This document shows, in pieces, positions 44,285 through 58,111 of a DNA stretch of 64,000 bases. Location of the stretch: contig BAAHQB010000068.1 in assembly GCA_054601695.1 (NCBI GenBank), forward strand, positions 1 through 64,000. The letters run 5' to 3'. The position numbers and the translations under genes are program-made. The notes beneath the pieces were generated by a model, which did not search any database, was not told where the DNA came from, and saw nothing but the letters and a program-made list of their open reading frames with translations. This stretch comes from Amorphochlora amoebiformis. Its lineage: Eukaryota > Cercozoa > Chlorarachniophyceae. Each line of letters starts with the position of its first letter. Positions within the stretch are counted from its first letter, which is position 1.

Positions 44285-44357
44285 GAGTGTACATCTGTGT
44301 GTATATGCATTTATATATAATATGTGTATGTTGTATATATGTGTGTATGTGTATGTA

Positions 44358-44420
<63 letters not shown>

Positions 44421-44737
44421 GCACACACACACGTGTATGTGTGTTAGCTAAGTGCATTGTTTTCGTCGCTTCTTTCCACTTCCTCTCTTTGAGGTCTATT
44501 TTGACCCTTTTCTTTCTCTTTCCCACTCTCTCTCCCCCTGCACTCGCTCTCGCTCTCTTTGCCTCATCGGTAGGTCTCTCTATTCATCAGTTTCTTACCT
44601 CTAAGACCAATCCCGCCCTCGGACGGTTCGTCGGAAGGCAAAGATGTGATGCCGTTTGCCGTACAAGCATCCCCCGGTGGGATGTAGGGAACATATTGGA
44701 CCTTAAACGTCTATGGTTGGTTATCAAAGATACCGCG
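44285..44737. other. Microsatellite, CT stretch and unique island before telomere-type repeats
   Basis: 44300-44435 is TA/CA microsatellite; 44460-44560 is CT-rich; 44560-44737 is a GC-richer unique island (ACCAATCCCGCCCTCGGACGG...GGTTATCAAAGATACCGCGG) that abuts GGGTTAGGG. A frame is open through it but shows no known domain. Confidence 0.5.
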
Positions 44738-45435
44738 GGTTAGGGTTAGGGTTAAAGTTACGGTTAGGAATGAGGTTATTATCTCAATTAGGGATGGGTT
44801 TACAACTACACTTTCAGCTTGGTTTGGGCGTTATTAAGATTGTCTTTGGGGATTAATGTTAGGGTTAAGTTTAGAAATTTGGCTTGGGTGTAAATTAGAA
44901 TAAGGGTTTTTGGGCTAAAAGCCAAGGTTTGGATTAGAGTAAGGTCTTGGGTTTGGGTTTGGGTTAGACTTATAGTCAAGATAATTGGCTTATACTAGCC
45001 CTGGATAGAGAACAAAGATTATCTTAAGCTGAGACCCAGGGTTAGATTAGGATTTTTGCTAACGTTTGAGTTAAGGTTAGGATAATGATTTACAGGTGGA
45101 GTTTTGGTGTGGGTTGTTAGAGATTTGGTGAGGGTGTTGCTATGATTTAGGTTGAATGGTTCGAGTTTTGGTGTGGGTTGTTAGAGATTTGGTGAGGGTG
45201 TTGCTATGATTTAGGTTGAATGGTTCGAAGGATAACTAAAGTAAGGCTGACAGTTTGGAATACCCTCAAGCTTAGGCTTAGGAATAGGGTTATGCTTAGG
45301 CTTTGGAATAGGGTTATTCTTAGGCTTGGGGCTCGTGTTTGGGTTTAGCATAATGATAGAGTAAGTGTGAATTTGATTATTAAGGTTCAGCTTGAGATAG
45401 TGGTCATGGGATAACTGTCAGATTAGGGTTAGCAT
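44737..45435. repeat. Degenerate telomere-type block, TTAGGG strand
   Basis: Begins GGGTTAGGGTTAGGGTTAAAG and drifts over 700 bases through GGTTTGGGTTTGGGTTAGAC and TTAGGCTTAGGAATAGGG. Abuts the unique island directly. Confidence 0.8.
45101..45228. repeat. Perfect 64-bp tandem duplication within telomere-like DNA
   Basis: GTTTTGGTGTGGGTTGTTAG...GGTTGAATGGTTCGA is repeated without a difference at 45101-45164 and 45165-45228. Identity contrasts with the decayed surroundings, so it is recent. Confidence 0.92.
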
Positions 45436-45950
45436 TACATATATATATATATAATATTTACATGTATAAATAAATACATATTTAAGTGTGTATATATAAA
45501 GACCTGGAATTCAACTATCCCGAGCATCTGATAAGACAGGAAATATAAAGGAGGAAAAATTAAATGTGTTTACAAGCTTGTCGAGACGTAATCATACTTG
45601 CTCCATCCGAATAATTAACCAAATTATTTTTCGATTATAATTAGGTTATGCGAACCAAAACATATAAAATATGTCTGTACATACAGGTACACATTTAACA
45701 ATAGGTGTTTTCAAAAGTTGTTGATATGTCCTCAGTTACACAAAAACATGAATGTAAGCATTAATGGAGTTATAATATCTCAGGCATCAAAAACCAGTGA
45801 ACAAGTACATATCAAACGAAAATGAAATTGAAGTATACATAGCAAAGCATATGAATTCTATCAAACAATCATTAAATCCAATCTGGATCCATTTCATTCA
45901 CTTTAATAATTCTTATGTATTCTATACATATAATTGTATACATATATGTT
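45436..45950. other. AT-rich unique spacer
   Basis: Non-repetitive apart from a short TA run at 45438-45455. One plus frame at 45797-45988 runs into TA repeat. Nothing supports a gene. Confidence 0.55.
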
Positions 45951-45952
45951 AC

Positions 45953-45988
<36 letters not shown>

Positions 45989-46270
45989 CAATATATATAT
46001 CTATATATGTATATTGTATGTATATATATATATATATATATGTATATGTATATATGTATATAAATGAAACAGATATTGAAAAAAGATCATTAAAACTACT
46101 ACATCAATGTATCATATCCATACACACATACGTGTATGTGAATATATATTTATATATATATATATATATATTATATACATATATTATATATACACATACA
46201 TATATTGTCAATATATACGTATATATATATATACATATATATATATATACATATGTAAATATATATAGGC

Positions 46271-46313
<43 letters not shown>

Positions 46314-46320
46314 AAAGAGA
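45951..46320. repeat. TA microsatellite
   Basis: (TA)n with TATG/TACA steps around a unique piece at about 46062-46130. No gene. Confidence 0.85.
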
Positions 46321-46384
46321 TATTGAGAAAAGTATATAAAATAATGGTTAAGTATTAAAGACGACAAGTGTAAACATCATCTGT

Positions 46385-46521
46385 TTCACTCTCTTTATTT
46401 CTCTATTTCTCTCTCTCTCTCTCTTTCAAACACCTCACTTTTCCCTCTCACTCTCTTTGTTTCCCTTTCTCTATCTCGTTCAAACACCTTACTTCTGTCT
46501 TATAATCTCTTTCACTCTCTT

Positions 46522-46565
<44 letters not shown>

Positions 46566-46765
46566 AAACACCTTACTTTTCCCTCTCTTATTTTCTTTCA
46601 TTCTCTTTGTTTCTCTTTCTTGATCTCTTTCAAACACCTTACTTTTGTCTTATGTTCTCTCTTTCACTCTCTTTATTTGTCTCTCTCTATCTCTTTCAAA
46701 TACCTTACTTTTCCCTCTCGTATTTTATTTTTCCTCACACTATCTCTCTCTCTCTCCATATAAAT
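46385..46765. repeat. CT-rich tract built from two alternating blocks
   Basis: Polypyrimidine with recognisable units: (A) CTCTTTCAAACACCTTACTTTTCCCTCTC...TTTGTTTC and (B) CTCTTTCAAACACCTTACTT.TGTCTTAT..TCTCTTTCACTCTC. They alternate about three times. A pure (CT)n run of about 37 bases lies at 46526-46562. Confidence 0.85.
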
Positions 46766-46798
46766 GTATACATCCATTTATATAAAATATATAATCTA

Positions 46799-46840
<42 letters not shown>

Positions 46841-46843
46841 CAT

Positions 46844-46875
<32 letters not shown>

Positions 46876-46959
46876 GTATCTCTATATACATATATATATA
46901 TATATATATTACCTTGGCAGCAGTGCATATACTAGATCGCTCGTTAATGAAGCCATTAT

Positions 46960-47006
<47 letters not shown>

Positions 47007-47394
47007 ATAAGTATGCTAAACGTAGATGTAAATCTAAGTCATCCTTCTAAATATAGATAAGTTTCTACATATTTATGTATATATATCTATATTAATGTAT
47101 AGGCATGTTGATAGACATATATGCATGTTTATAGACATATATTGATACATGTTCATATAACTATACCTGAATATTTATGTCATGCATCAAAATATATTTC
47201 TATATATATATATATCTATAATTGTATACATATGTCATACATATAAATGTATTGAATATCCAGCTCATATACTATGTATAAGCATATATTTACATATTTG
47301 CATCTGTGAATATGTATATATATATATATATATATATCTATTGACCTATTTATATATATATATATATATTAACCTATTTATATTTATATATATG

Positions 47395-47438
<44 letters not shown>

Positions 47439-47710
47439 CATATATATATATATATAAACGAATAAATAAACACGAATACATGTTTATGAAAACAATCAAA
47501 CACATATATACATGTTATCACACATACACACATATACACATACACATATACATATGTATTACATGTACATACATACGTAATGTAGATATGCATTCATGTA
47601 TTTGTGGTACCAAAGGGCATCCCCAGACACGCGATGCACACTCTTGTACCCTTCTGTAGATAAATATACTAACTATATCTACATGTATAATATATATATA
47701 TATATATTTA

Positions 47711-47743
<33 letters not shown>

Positions 47744-47905
47744 CATTTATATGTAGGTATATCCGTATGTAGATGTAAGTATACACACGCACAAAATCCA
47801 TATATATATATATATATATATTGACATGTATTGTATATATACGAATATGTGCACATAAGATATATACATATCGATCTATATAAGAAAAGCAACATAAGTT
47901 GCGTG

Positions 47906-47950
<45 letters not shown>

Positions 47951-48216
47951 ACACATATGTATACATATGCAACTTAAGTGAATATATAATCGCTTAGAGC
48001 TTCCATACTTGGACATATCATATACTGTATAAACTATGCAAACACATATCTTGTACATAAAGACACTGTGTCTTGGATACAAACACATATCTTGTACATA
48101 AATACACAAACTGTATTACAAGTTTTGCTTATATACACACACACACGTAACACACACATTTTCACACATTTGCATGCATTACATAAACACGCACATGTAT
48201 GTAGTTACACATACAT

Positions 48217-48266
<50 letters not shown>

Positions 48267-48469
48267 GAATATATATATGTATGTATATGCAATTATTAAA
48301 CATGTATATTTTTATACATACACTTTATGTATATACTTACTTTATATATATACTTTATATATATACATATATATATATAATATTATATATATATATATAG
48401 TTAGACCTGCATTTGACGCGATGTATATCCATCCCTTCACCAAACACGCTGAATCCATGTATTAAATAT

Positions 48470-48517
<48 letters not shown>

Positions 48518-48658
48518 TATATATATATTACAAATATATAATATGTATATATATATATATATATATATAAATACATACACACATGCATACTATTTATGTA
48601 TATACATATAACATGCATAAATATTTAATGCATATATATGTATAATATATACATATAT

Positions 48659-48706
<48 letters not shown>

Positions 48707-48782
48707 GCATATAAATTGCATTACAGATACACCTATAGAAATGCATATGTATGTGTACACACATATATATATATATATGTAT

Positions 48783-48825
<43 letters not shown>

Positions 48826-48899
48826 ATATTCATATGTACATCCATATATGTGTATATGTATATACACATACATATACGCACATGCATGTACACACGTTT

Positions 48900-48954
<55 letters not shown>

Positions 48955-48992
48955 CATATGTATATATGCACAAATATATACACATATACATT

Positions 48993-49029
<37 letters not shown>

Positions 49030-49080
49030 ATGTATTACTTACATACATATATCTGATGTTGCAAATGCATAAAAGCCAGT
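46766..49080. repeat. TA/CA microsatellites alternating with AT-rich unique sequence
   Basis: Microsatellites at about 46798-46912, 46961-47000, 47310-47455, 47690-47740, 47910-47946, 48220-48290, 48340-48400, 48476-48572, 48640-48705, 48760-48830, 48900-48970 and 48995-49026. Unique AT-rich sequence fills the rest, including a repeated CACATATCTTGTACATAAA word at 48042 and 48083. No gene. Confidence 0.8.
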
Positions 49081-49083
49081 GTT

Positions 49084-49218
49084 ATGGTGACGCATGATAT
49101 CGAAATTAGAGTCAGTTGGCATTATCATATGGTGACGCATGATATCCAAATTAGAGTCAGTTGGCATTATCATATGGTGACGCATGATATCCAAATTAGA
49201 GTCAGTTGGCATTTTCAT
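49084..49218. repeat. 45-bp tandem repeat, three copies
   Basis: ATGGTGACGCATGATATCCAAATTAGAGTCAGTTGGCATTATCAT, three copies differing at single sites (ATCGAAA in copy 1, TTTTCAT at the end). The period is a multiple of three, so one frame reads [15 protein letters not shown] repeated. Both strands are open; a real peptide is unproven. Confidence 0.92.
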
Positions 49219-49237
49219 CACCTCAATTCGGGTCATG

Positions 49238-49239
<2 letters not shown>

Positions 49240-49307
<68 letters not shown>

Positions 49308-49334
49308 AATATATATATAGTCATATACGTATAC

Positions 49335-49366
<32 letters not shown>

Positions 49367-49393
49367 TGACATTTGTATATATATATATATGTA

Positions 49394-49426
<33 letters not shown>

Positions 49427-49533
49427 GTATATATATATAATATACATATATATATACATAATATATATATATATATAAATAAATATATATATATATCTTC
49501 ATATATATATACATATATATATATATATACATA

Positions 49534-49572
<39 letters not shown>

Positions 49573-49580
49573 GTATATAT
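49240..49580. repeat. TA microsatellite
   Basis: (TA)n, near-pure at about 49245-49304, then TATG/TACA steps. No gene. Confidence 0.88.
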
Positions 49581-50188
49581 AGTGTTAGAAGAGCAGTAGA
49601 ATTGAAGGTTAGTAGAAGCATATCCCGGAAACGCGCTACCGCATGTAATCACTTGATATACTAACAACATATGTTTAGACCATTATACTCATAAACGACC
49701 ATGTCACGCTCAAAAAACCGATATGTTAACACATACGCTTACATGTGATGGACATATTTCAGACACATAAAAATGTTGAAAAAGCAAAAGTTATACAAAC
49801 TCGAAGAATTTCGTGTCGCAATCGGGTAGAGTGGTGGTTATATCAGCTGGAAATGCCTGGGTGGGTATACTGATGTTGAAATTCAGCTGAAAATGCCTAA
49901 TTCTACGAGGAATGATATACATAGAAATCTAGGTATTTCCAGCTAAATTAAACACTAGTACACCTACTCAGGTATTTCGGCCCAATTCTACGGGTATAAT
50001 AGTGGTCATATCAGCTGAAAATGCTTGGATTTGTATGTATATATCGTATATTATACATATTTATATATCGCATATTATACATATTTATACATATGTTATC
50101 GTGTTTGTATTGACACATATATATATACATGTATGTATGCATATTCTCTCTTCAAACTCTCCTATAGACTCCTTCCCTCTAAGTTATA
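49581..50188. other. Unique spacer with small direct and inverted repeats
   Basis: GTGGT(T/C)ATATCAGCTG(G/A)AAATGC(C/T)TGG occurs at about 49831 and 50010, and an inverted form (AGGTATTTCCAGCTAAAT) at about 49931-49948. No coding frame. Confidence 0.6.
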
Positions 50189-50250
50189 AAACCTAACCCT
50201 AATCTTAACCCCCCTATCCCTATCCCTAACCCTAACCCTAATCTTAAACC
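50189..50250. repeat. Interstitial telomere-type block, CCCTAA strand
   Basis: ACCTAACCCTAATCTTAACC...TATCCCTAACCCTAACCCTAATC: short and imperfect. Same orientation as the 4.5-kb block and opposite to those at 41.0, 44.7, 55.4 and 58.5 kb. Confidence 0.9.
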
Positions 50251-50620
50251 CCTCTCGCTCTAATCAGCTTCATATTCATCTCTTCCTCTCTCCTATCTCG
50301 TCCCCGTACTCTCTTTTTTTTCTCCCTCTCTTCTCTGTCTGTTTTTTTTCCTCGCTCTTTTCTCCCTCTCCTCTCGCTCTCACAGTAGGGCTGGGAGTCG
50401 GGTATGTGGACGGTTTAAAGTTCGACGGAGTGGGAAACGAAGTCGGGCCAAGAAAGGGCGTCGGCATGATAAGGGGCCAAGAAGTTAGCGGGGTGAGAGA
50501 GGGCGAGTTTTCTGGAAGGAATTGTTTGATTAGTTTGTATTGTGGTTTAGTTTGACTTGATTTGTTTCACTGAAAGGATCAAAATTATCTTTTAAGTGTG
50601 GACTACTGTATGTACTATAT
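50251..50620. other. CT-rich stretch and GC-rich unique island next to CCCTAA repeats
   Basis: 50251-50390 is CT-rich (TCTTCCTCTCTCC, TTTTTTTTCTCC). 50390-50520 is a purine/GC-rich unique piece (GGGCTGGGAGTCGGGTATGTGG...). No domain in any frame. Confidence 0.5.
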
Positions 50621-50627
50621 ATCATAT

Positions 50628-50659
<32 letters not shown>

Positions 50660-51309
50660 TATGAGTATATGTAAATATATGTATATATTTTTATATCTTA
50701 ATACCTTTATTTACATATTGATACATGTATATAAATATATATATACATATCGAAACATCTGTGATATAACACAGTCTGCATTTTCGTTTAATGACTTATT
50801 TTGTACAATATGTATACGTATCACTACCAGAAATTATATTATATGTACATACACATGTATATATATGTATATATATATATATACATACACATATTGTGCG
50901 AAGTTATACATATATATACATACATATATATATATATATACACATACTACACATACGCACGTATGTGAGCACGTGTATACGTACGTATTTGCATATAAAT
51001 AAAATAATTATATATATATCTTTTTATGTTATACGTATATGTATGTATATAATATGTATGCATATATATATATATATATATACATACATACACATATATA
51101 TATATATATATACATATATACATATACGTATATGTGTATATAAATTGTTCCTGGAGACTGCGTAGGAGAATTCGTCGGTATATCCTGCATATATATATGT
51201 ATATGTATACATACATATATGTTCATGTATACATTTATATGTGTATATGTATATACTTATAAATTTATATATTACATACATATGTACATACATATACACA
51301 TACATATAC

Positions 51310-51358
<49 letters not shown>

Positions 51359-51554
51359 GAGACTCACACAACAATATTATATTGTAACATATGGCTTTCT
51401 CACGCGCACATACCAAATTAAGCCTAACATAACCGTACCACATATAATATATTTACGTGTACATAAATATCTATGTGTATATATAAATATTGTATATATA
51501 TTATGTATATAATGTATATACAAATATGTGTGTATATGTACGTATATTTACATA

Positions 51555-51600
<46 letters not shown>

Positions 51601-51614
51601 CATTACGTACACAG

Positions 51615-51667
<53 letters not shown>

Positions 51668-51775
51668 TACATATATTTATGTATTTATACTCACATATGC
51701 ACATATATATATGTGTATATATATTGTGTATGTATATATGCACATATCCACACATATAAATATATACATATCCAC
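50621..51775. repeat. TA/CA microsatellites alternating with AT-rich unique sequence
   Basis: Microsatellites at about 50628-50670, 50855-50885, 50905-50945, 51060-51130, 51320-51355, 51555-51600 and 51622-51670. The rest is AT-rich unique, with one GC-richer island at 51146-51190. No gene. Confidence 0.8.
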
Positions 51776-52262
51776 TGTTAGTGCAGCGGTCCGGCAGGCC
51801 GGTAGTACGGTCCGGCACAGCGGCAATATGCTAGGGTGTGAACTCCGGAGGTGTAGTGGTATTGGTATGGAAGTTGTCCGAGGTCAAACTTGTCCGTTTG
51901 GATTATGACAAATGATTACTCATAAACTTCCATGCGGAATTCGGATACTTCTTTTCTTCTTTCGGAACCCATGGTTTCGGTTCCGGGGCGGTTTGGGTTC
52001 CGAACCCTTTTTGGCCTGTTTGTCGCACTCTATCTAAGCGTAGTCTAACGACAATCTAACTCATCGTAGCTAACTACCTTTAGCTGTAACAATGTGAACA
52101 TATATATAAATCCATGTTACATGTATGTTTATTGCATGCACATCTAGGGATAGAGCATAAGAGAGTGACAGAGCGTGACTTAGGGGCATGTCACATATTA
52201 CCAAACACGTAGATGTGAAACTGCAAATTAGGCTGACCATAGAAACGGAAATCCGTTTCTGA
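51776..52262. other. Unique moderate-GC island
   Basis: Contains GC-rich words GTCCGGCAGGCCGGTAGTACGG (51789) and TTTCGGTTCCGGGGCGG (51972), reminiscent of the 31.4-kb insert. A perfect dyad AGAAACGGA-AA-TCCGTTTCT lies at 52241-52260. No coding frame of note. Confidence 0.5.
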
Positions 52263-52500
52263 TAACGTATATATATATATATATTACATATGTCTGTGTG
52301 TATAGATATATTTCTATATTATGCACTTATGCCGTATATTTATAGATAATATAAATATTTTTATCTGCATATTTATATGTATATATACATATTATGTATA
52401 TATATGTATGTAAAGAAACATATATATTTATATGTACATATATATATATATATATATGTTATATGCAAATATATATATATGCATAATGTATTGAAGATAC

Positions 52501-52591
52501 AAGGTAGCATTTGATTGTACATAAATGAAATGTATACAACACCGTCCTCATTCAATACATTAGGCATATATATATGTATATATAATATATT

Positions 52592-52629
<38 letters not shown>

Positions 52630-52676
52630 TTGCATAATATATATCATATATATAAATATATATGTGTATGTATGTG

Positions 52677-52707
<31 letters not shown>

Positions 52708-52844
52708 GTAATAAGGTAGCATTTGATTGGACATAAATGTATACAACATTACCCTCATTCAATACATTATGCATGTGTATATATATGTATATATATATTA
52801 CATATATATATATTTGCATAATATGTATCATATATATATATATG

Positions 52845-52883
<39 letters not shown>

Positions 52884-52974
52884 AGGTAGCATTTGATTGT
52901 ACATAAATGTGTACAACCACCCTCATTCAATATATTATGCATATATATATATATATATCATATATATGTATATA

Positions 52975-53036
<62 letters not shown>

Positions 53037-53161
53037 CATATATATATATATGTATGTATATATATATATATATATATATAATAAGGTAGCATTTGATTGT
53101 ACATAAATGTATACAACCACCCTCGTTGAATACATTATGCACATATATATATATATATTGT

Positions 53162-53201
<40 letters not shown>

Positions 53202-53366
53202 TGCATAATATATATCATATATATATATATACATACACATATACATATAATAAGGTAGCATTTGATTGTACATAAATTTATACAACCACCCTCATTCAAT
53301 ACATTATGCATATATATACATATATATTTGCATAATATATACCACATATATATACATATATATATA

Positions 53367-53411
<45 letters not shown>

Positions 53412-53470
53412 TGTACACATACATTTGATTGTACATAAATGTAATGCACACAACCACCCTCATTTAGACA
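52501..53470. repeat. Six-copy cassette array with TA spacers
   Basis: A conserved cassette of about 60 bp, AAGGTAGCATTTGATTGTACATAAATGTATACAACCACCCTCATTCAATACATTATGCAT, occurs at 52501, 52713, 52883, 53083, 53252 and (5'-truncated) 53421. Start-to-start distances are 212, 170, 200, 169 and roughly 160-170 bp. Spacers are TA microsatellite with a second conserved word ATTTGCATAATATATATCATATA. Unlike CRISPR, spacers are low-complexity and the cassettes vary. On the minus strand the cassettes read [20 protein letters not shown] with small changes in copies 3-5; copies 1 and 2 are frameshifted. Confidence 0.93.
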
Positions 53471-53520
53471 GTTAAATCAACAATAACCATATAATACATA
53501 TAGAAATATATGTGCATAGG

Positions 53521-53645
53521 TAACTATATATATATATATATATATATATTCTAAATGAATTGTTTAAATCATATTTCAAATATATATATATATATATATA
53601 TTGTTTAAATCATATTTCAAATATATATATATATATATATATATA
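53521..53645. repeat. Direct duplication in TA repeat
   Basis: ATTGTTTAAATCATATTTCAAATATATATA occurs at about 53559 and 53600, each followed by a TA run. Confidence 0.85.
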
Positions 53646-55415
<1,770 letters not shown>

Positions 55416-55417
55416 GA

Positions 55418-55473
55418 GTTAGGGTTAGGGTTAGGGTTAGGGTTAGCGTTAGAGATAGGGTTAGGGTTAGGTT
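55418..55473. repeat. Interstitial telomere-type block, TTAGGG strand
   Basis: About eight GGGTTA units with GGGTTAGCGTTAGAGATA breaks, between an AT-rich unique piece and a TA repeat. Confidence 0.93.
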
Positions 55474-55667
55474 CAAATAGAAACATATATGCACATAAAC
55501 ATATACGTTTATATATATATATACATATACATATACATATATAGATGTTTACATATTATATATACACACATGTATGTAAATATATTTATATATATATATG
55601 TATATGTTATATGTATCAGCATATATATAGAAACGAAGTTGATCCAATATGTTGTAAAACAATTTCG

Positions 55668-55766
55668 GAAGTAATGAAATATAAGAAAGAAACCATCTGA
55701 GAAGCAATGAAACATAAGAAAGAAAGCATCTGAGAAGGAATAAAACACGAGAAAGGAATCATCTGA
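55668..55766. repeat. 33-bp tandem repeat, three copies
   Basis: Copies at 55668-55700, 55701-55733 and 55734-55766 (GAAGCAATGAAACATAAGAAAGAAAGCATCTGA and variants). On the minus strand they read 11-residue units such as SDAFFLMFHCF, SDGFFLIFHYF and SDDSFLVFYSF, with conservative changes. The minus frame is open from 55784 to about 55509 but continues into TA repeat. Confidence 0.88.
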
Positions 55767-55866
55767 GTGGGGCACATGAGTCACTCATAACGCCTTGTCA
55801 CCAAATAGGACAATGATTACTGCTGCATTAACATTATTTACTAAATATATACATTCACATATAGAT

Positions 55867-55904
<38 letters not shown>

Positions 55905-55967
55905 GTACACATGTACATATATATATACATATTTATGTATTATATATATATATATATATATATATGT

Positions 55968-56012
<45 letters not shown>

Positions 56013-56139
56013 GTATGTATATATATGTATATATCTCTATACACCCTCATTCAAGTTGATTGCGGAAATCTTCGAGTTTAAGGAGTCAGATGCTGAGTCT
56101 CTAAGATCTGTTAATATATATGTATATATATATATATAC

Positions 56140-56170
<31 letters not shown>

Positions 56171-56214
56171 GAATATTTATATATATGTACATCATTTTTA
56201 TGTATATACATATT
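55767..56214. repeat. TA microsatellite with unique breaks
   Basis: (TA)n at 55870-56035 and 56110-56170, with unique sequence at 55767-55868 and 56036-56110. The second break starts ACACCCTCATTCAA, the same words as in the 52.5-53.5-kb cassettes. Confidence 0.75.
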
Positions 56215-56249
56215 CGAACGCTAACGTGCCGCCGAAACATAACGAAAAC

Positions 56250-56450
56250 AATTGTACAGTATGGTATGTACACGCATATCCCACATACTATTGGAAACCT
56301 AACGGGACAATAATACAGTATGCTATGTACACACATATCAAAAAAACAAACACATATGCTATTGGAAAACTAACGAGACAGTAGTACAGTATGCTATGTA
56401 CTCTCATATCATCAAAATAAACACATATACTATTGGAAAACTATATGCAT
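56250..56450. repeat. Tandem repeat of 59-71 bp, three copies
   Basis: ACAGTATG(C/G)TATGTAC...CATATC...ACATA(T/C)(G/A)CTATTGGAAA(A/C)CTAACG(A/G)GACA begins at 56256, 56315 and 56386. Copies 2 and 3 carry an A-rich insertion absent from copy 1. Confidence 0.88.
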
Positions 56451-56459
56451 GTATTATCA

Positions 56460-56473
56460 CTCATTCAAGTATG

Positions 56474-56541
<68 letters not shown>

Positions 56542-56577
56542 GTACAATATGTGCATTTTATTTATGTATATCCATAT

Positions 56578-56617
<40 letters not shown>

Positions 56618-56691
56618 TGTATAAATTACAAATTATTCACAACCTATTTTAATTACATATTCATGTCAATATATATATATATATATACATA

Positions 56692-56775
<84 letters not shown>

Positions 56776-56844
56776 TAACATATAACATATGTGTATGAAT
56801 GCATAGTGTACGAATATATGTATTACAGTAAAATGAATAATAAT

Positions 56845-56881
<37 letters not shown>

Positions 56882-56891
56882 CACACATATA

Positions 56892-56979
<88 letters not shown>

Positions 56980-57071
56980 CATACATATCAAGCAATATTA
57001 GAACGTTTCAAGTGCACAAATGTTAGTGTATATTTAGAACTTAGATATATGTATCATTATTTCAATATACC

Positions 57072-57153
<82 letters not shown>

Positions 57154-57221
57154 ATCTATGATGATTTTACCCGAAAATATCATTTGGCCGGTGCTTCTTA
57201 CAGCATTACTCCAGAATACCT

Positions 57222-57264
<43 letters not shown>

Positions 57265-57353
57265 GTAGAATATACACCTTATGTAATTCAATTTGTATTT
57301 TTTACTAATATATATATTTTTATATTTACGTGTCATACGTATGTTACATATGC

Positions 57354-57390
<37 letters not shown>

Positions 57391-57444
57391 TATATAGACA
57401 TTTAAAATGAATGTCTTCGTGCAAATATTTATAAACCTCTCTGT

Positions 57445-57478
<34 letters not shown>

Positions 57479-57595
57479 GTTCATACATATATGGTTTATA
57501 ACTATATGTATATATATATATCATATATATACGTTTCTGTTTATGAATTAAATAGTAAATGGATCTGAAGAGTATAGAACATACATTTTGTCCAT
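56460..57595. repeat. TA microsatellite field
   Basis: (TA)n, with near-pure runs at 56697-56755 and 56896-56973. Unique islands are at 56635-56668, 56985-57075, 57153-57228 (ATCTATGATGATTTTACCCG...), 57260-57350 and 57390-57440. No gene. Confidence 0.88.
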
Positions 57596-57636
57596 GCATA
57601 ATGTACATATAATAACTACTCTCTCTTACAACAAAT

Positions 57637-57763
57637 AATGTATATATAATAACTACTCTTACAACCAATGCTTCTCAAAGTTTTGTTATACAATATATTA
57701 TCAAGTACTTTTGCTCTGTTTTTGTATATACTTCTGTATCTTACATTTACATATGTATATTTA

Positions 57764-57796
<33 letters not shown>

Positions 57797-57942
57797 GAAA
57801 TAATGTACATATAATAACTACTCTTACAAGCAATGCTTCTCAAAGTTTTTGTCATCATACGATATATTATCAAATACTATAATACCTCTGTTTTTTTATG
57901 TACTTCTGTATCTTACATTTACATATGTATATTTAATATATG

Positions 57943-57973
<31 letters not shown>

Positions 57974-58111
57974 AGAAATAATGTACATATAATAACTACT
58001 CTTACAAGCAATGCTTCTCAAAGTTTTTGTCATCATACGATATATTATCAAATACTATAACACCTCTGTCTTTTTATATATACTTCTGTATCTTACATTT
58101 ACATATGTATA

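Noticed and set aside
43736-44320. 194-codon Ser/Leu/Phe-rich frame
   Set aside because: Direct consequence of the CT-rich tract; no signal peptide or domain organisation.
45155-45230. GGTTCGA words suggesting a tRNA B box
   Set aside because: They are part of a 64-bp telomere-like duplication with no cloverleaf. No tRNA or rRNA gene was found in the window.
46912-46960. Resemblance to U6 snRNA 5' region (GGCAGCA...CATATACTA)
   Set aside because: Only a short match; the conserved ACAGAGA box and downstream U6 sequence are absent.
52501-53470. CRISPR array
   Set aside because: Spacers are TA microsatellite, cassettes are about 60 bp and variable, spacing is irregular, and the genome is eukaryotic.
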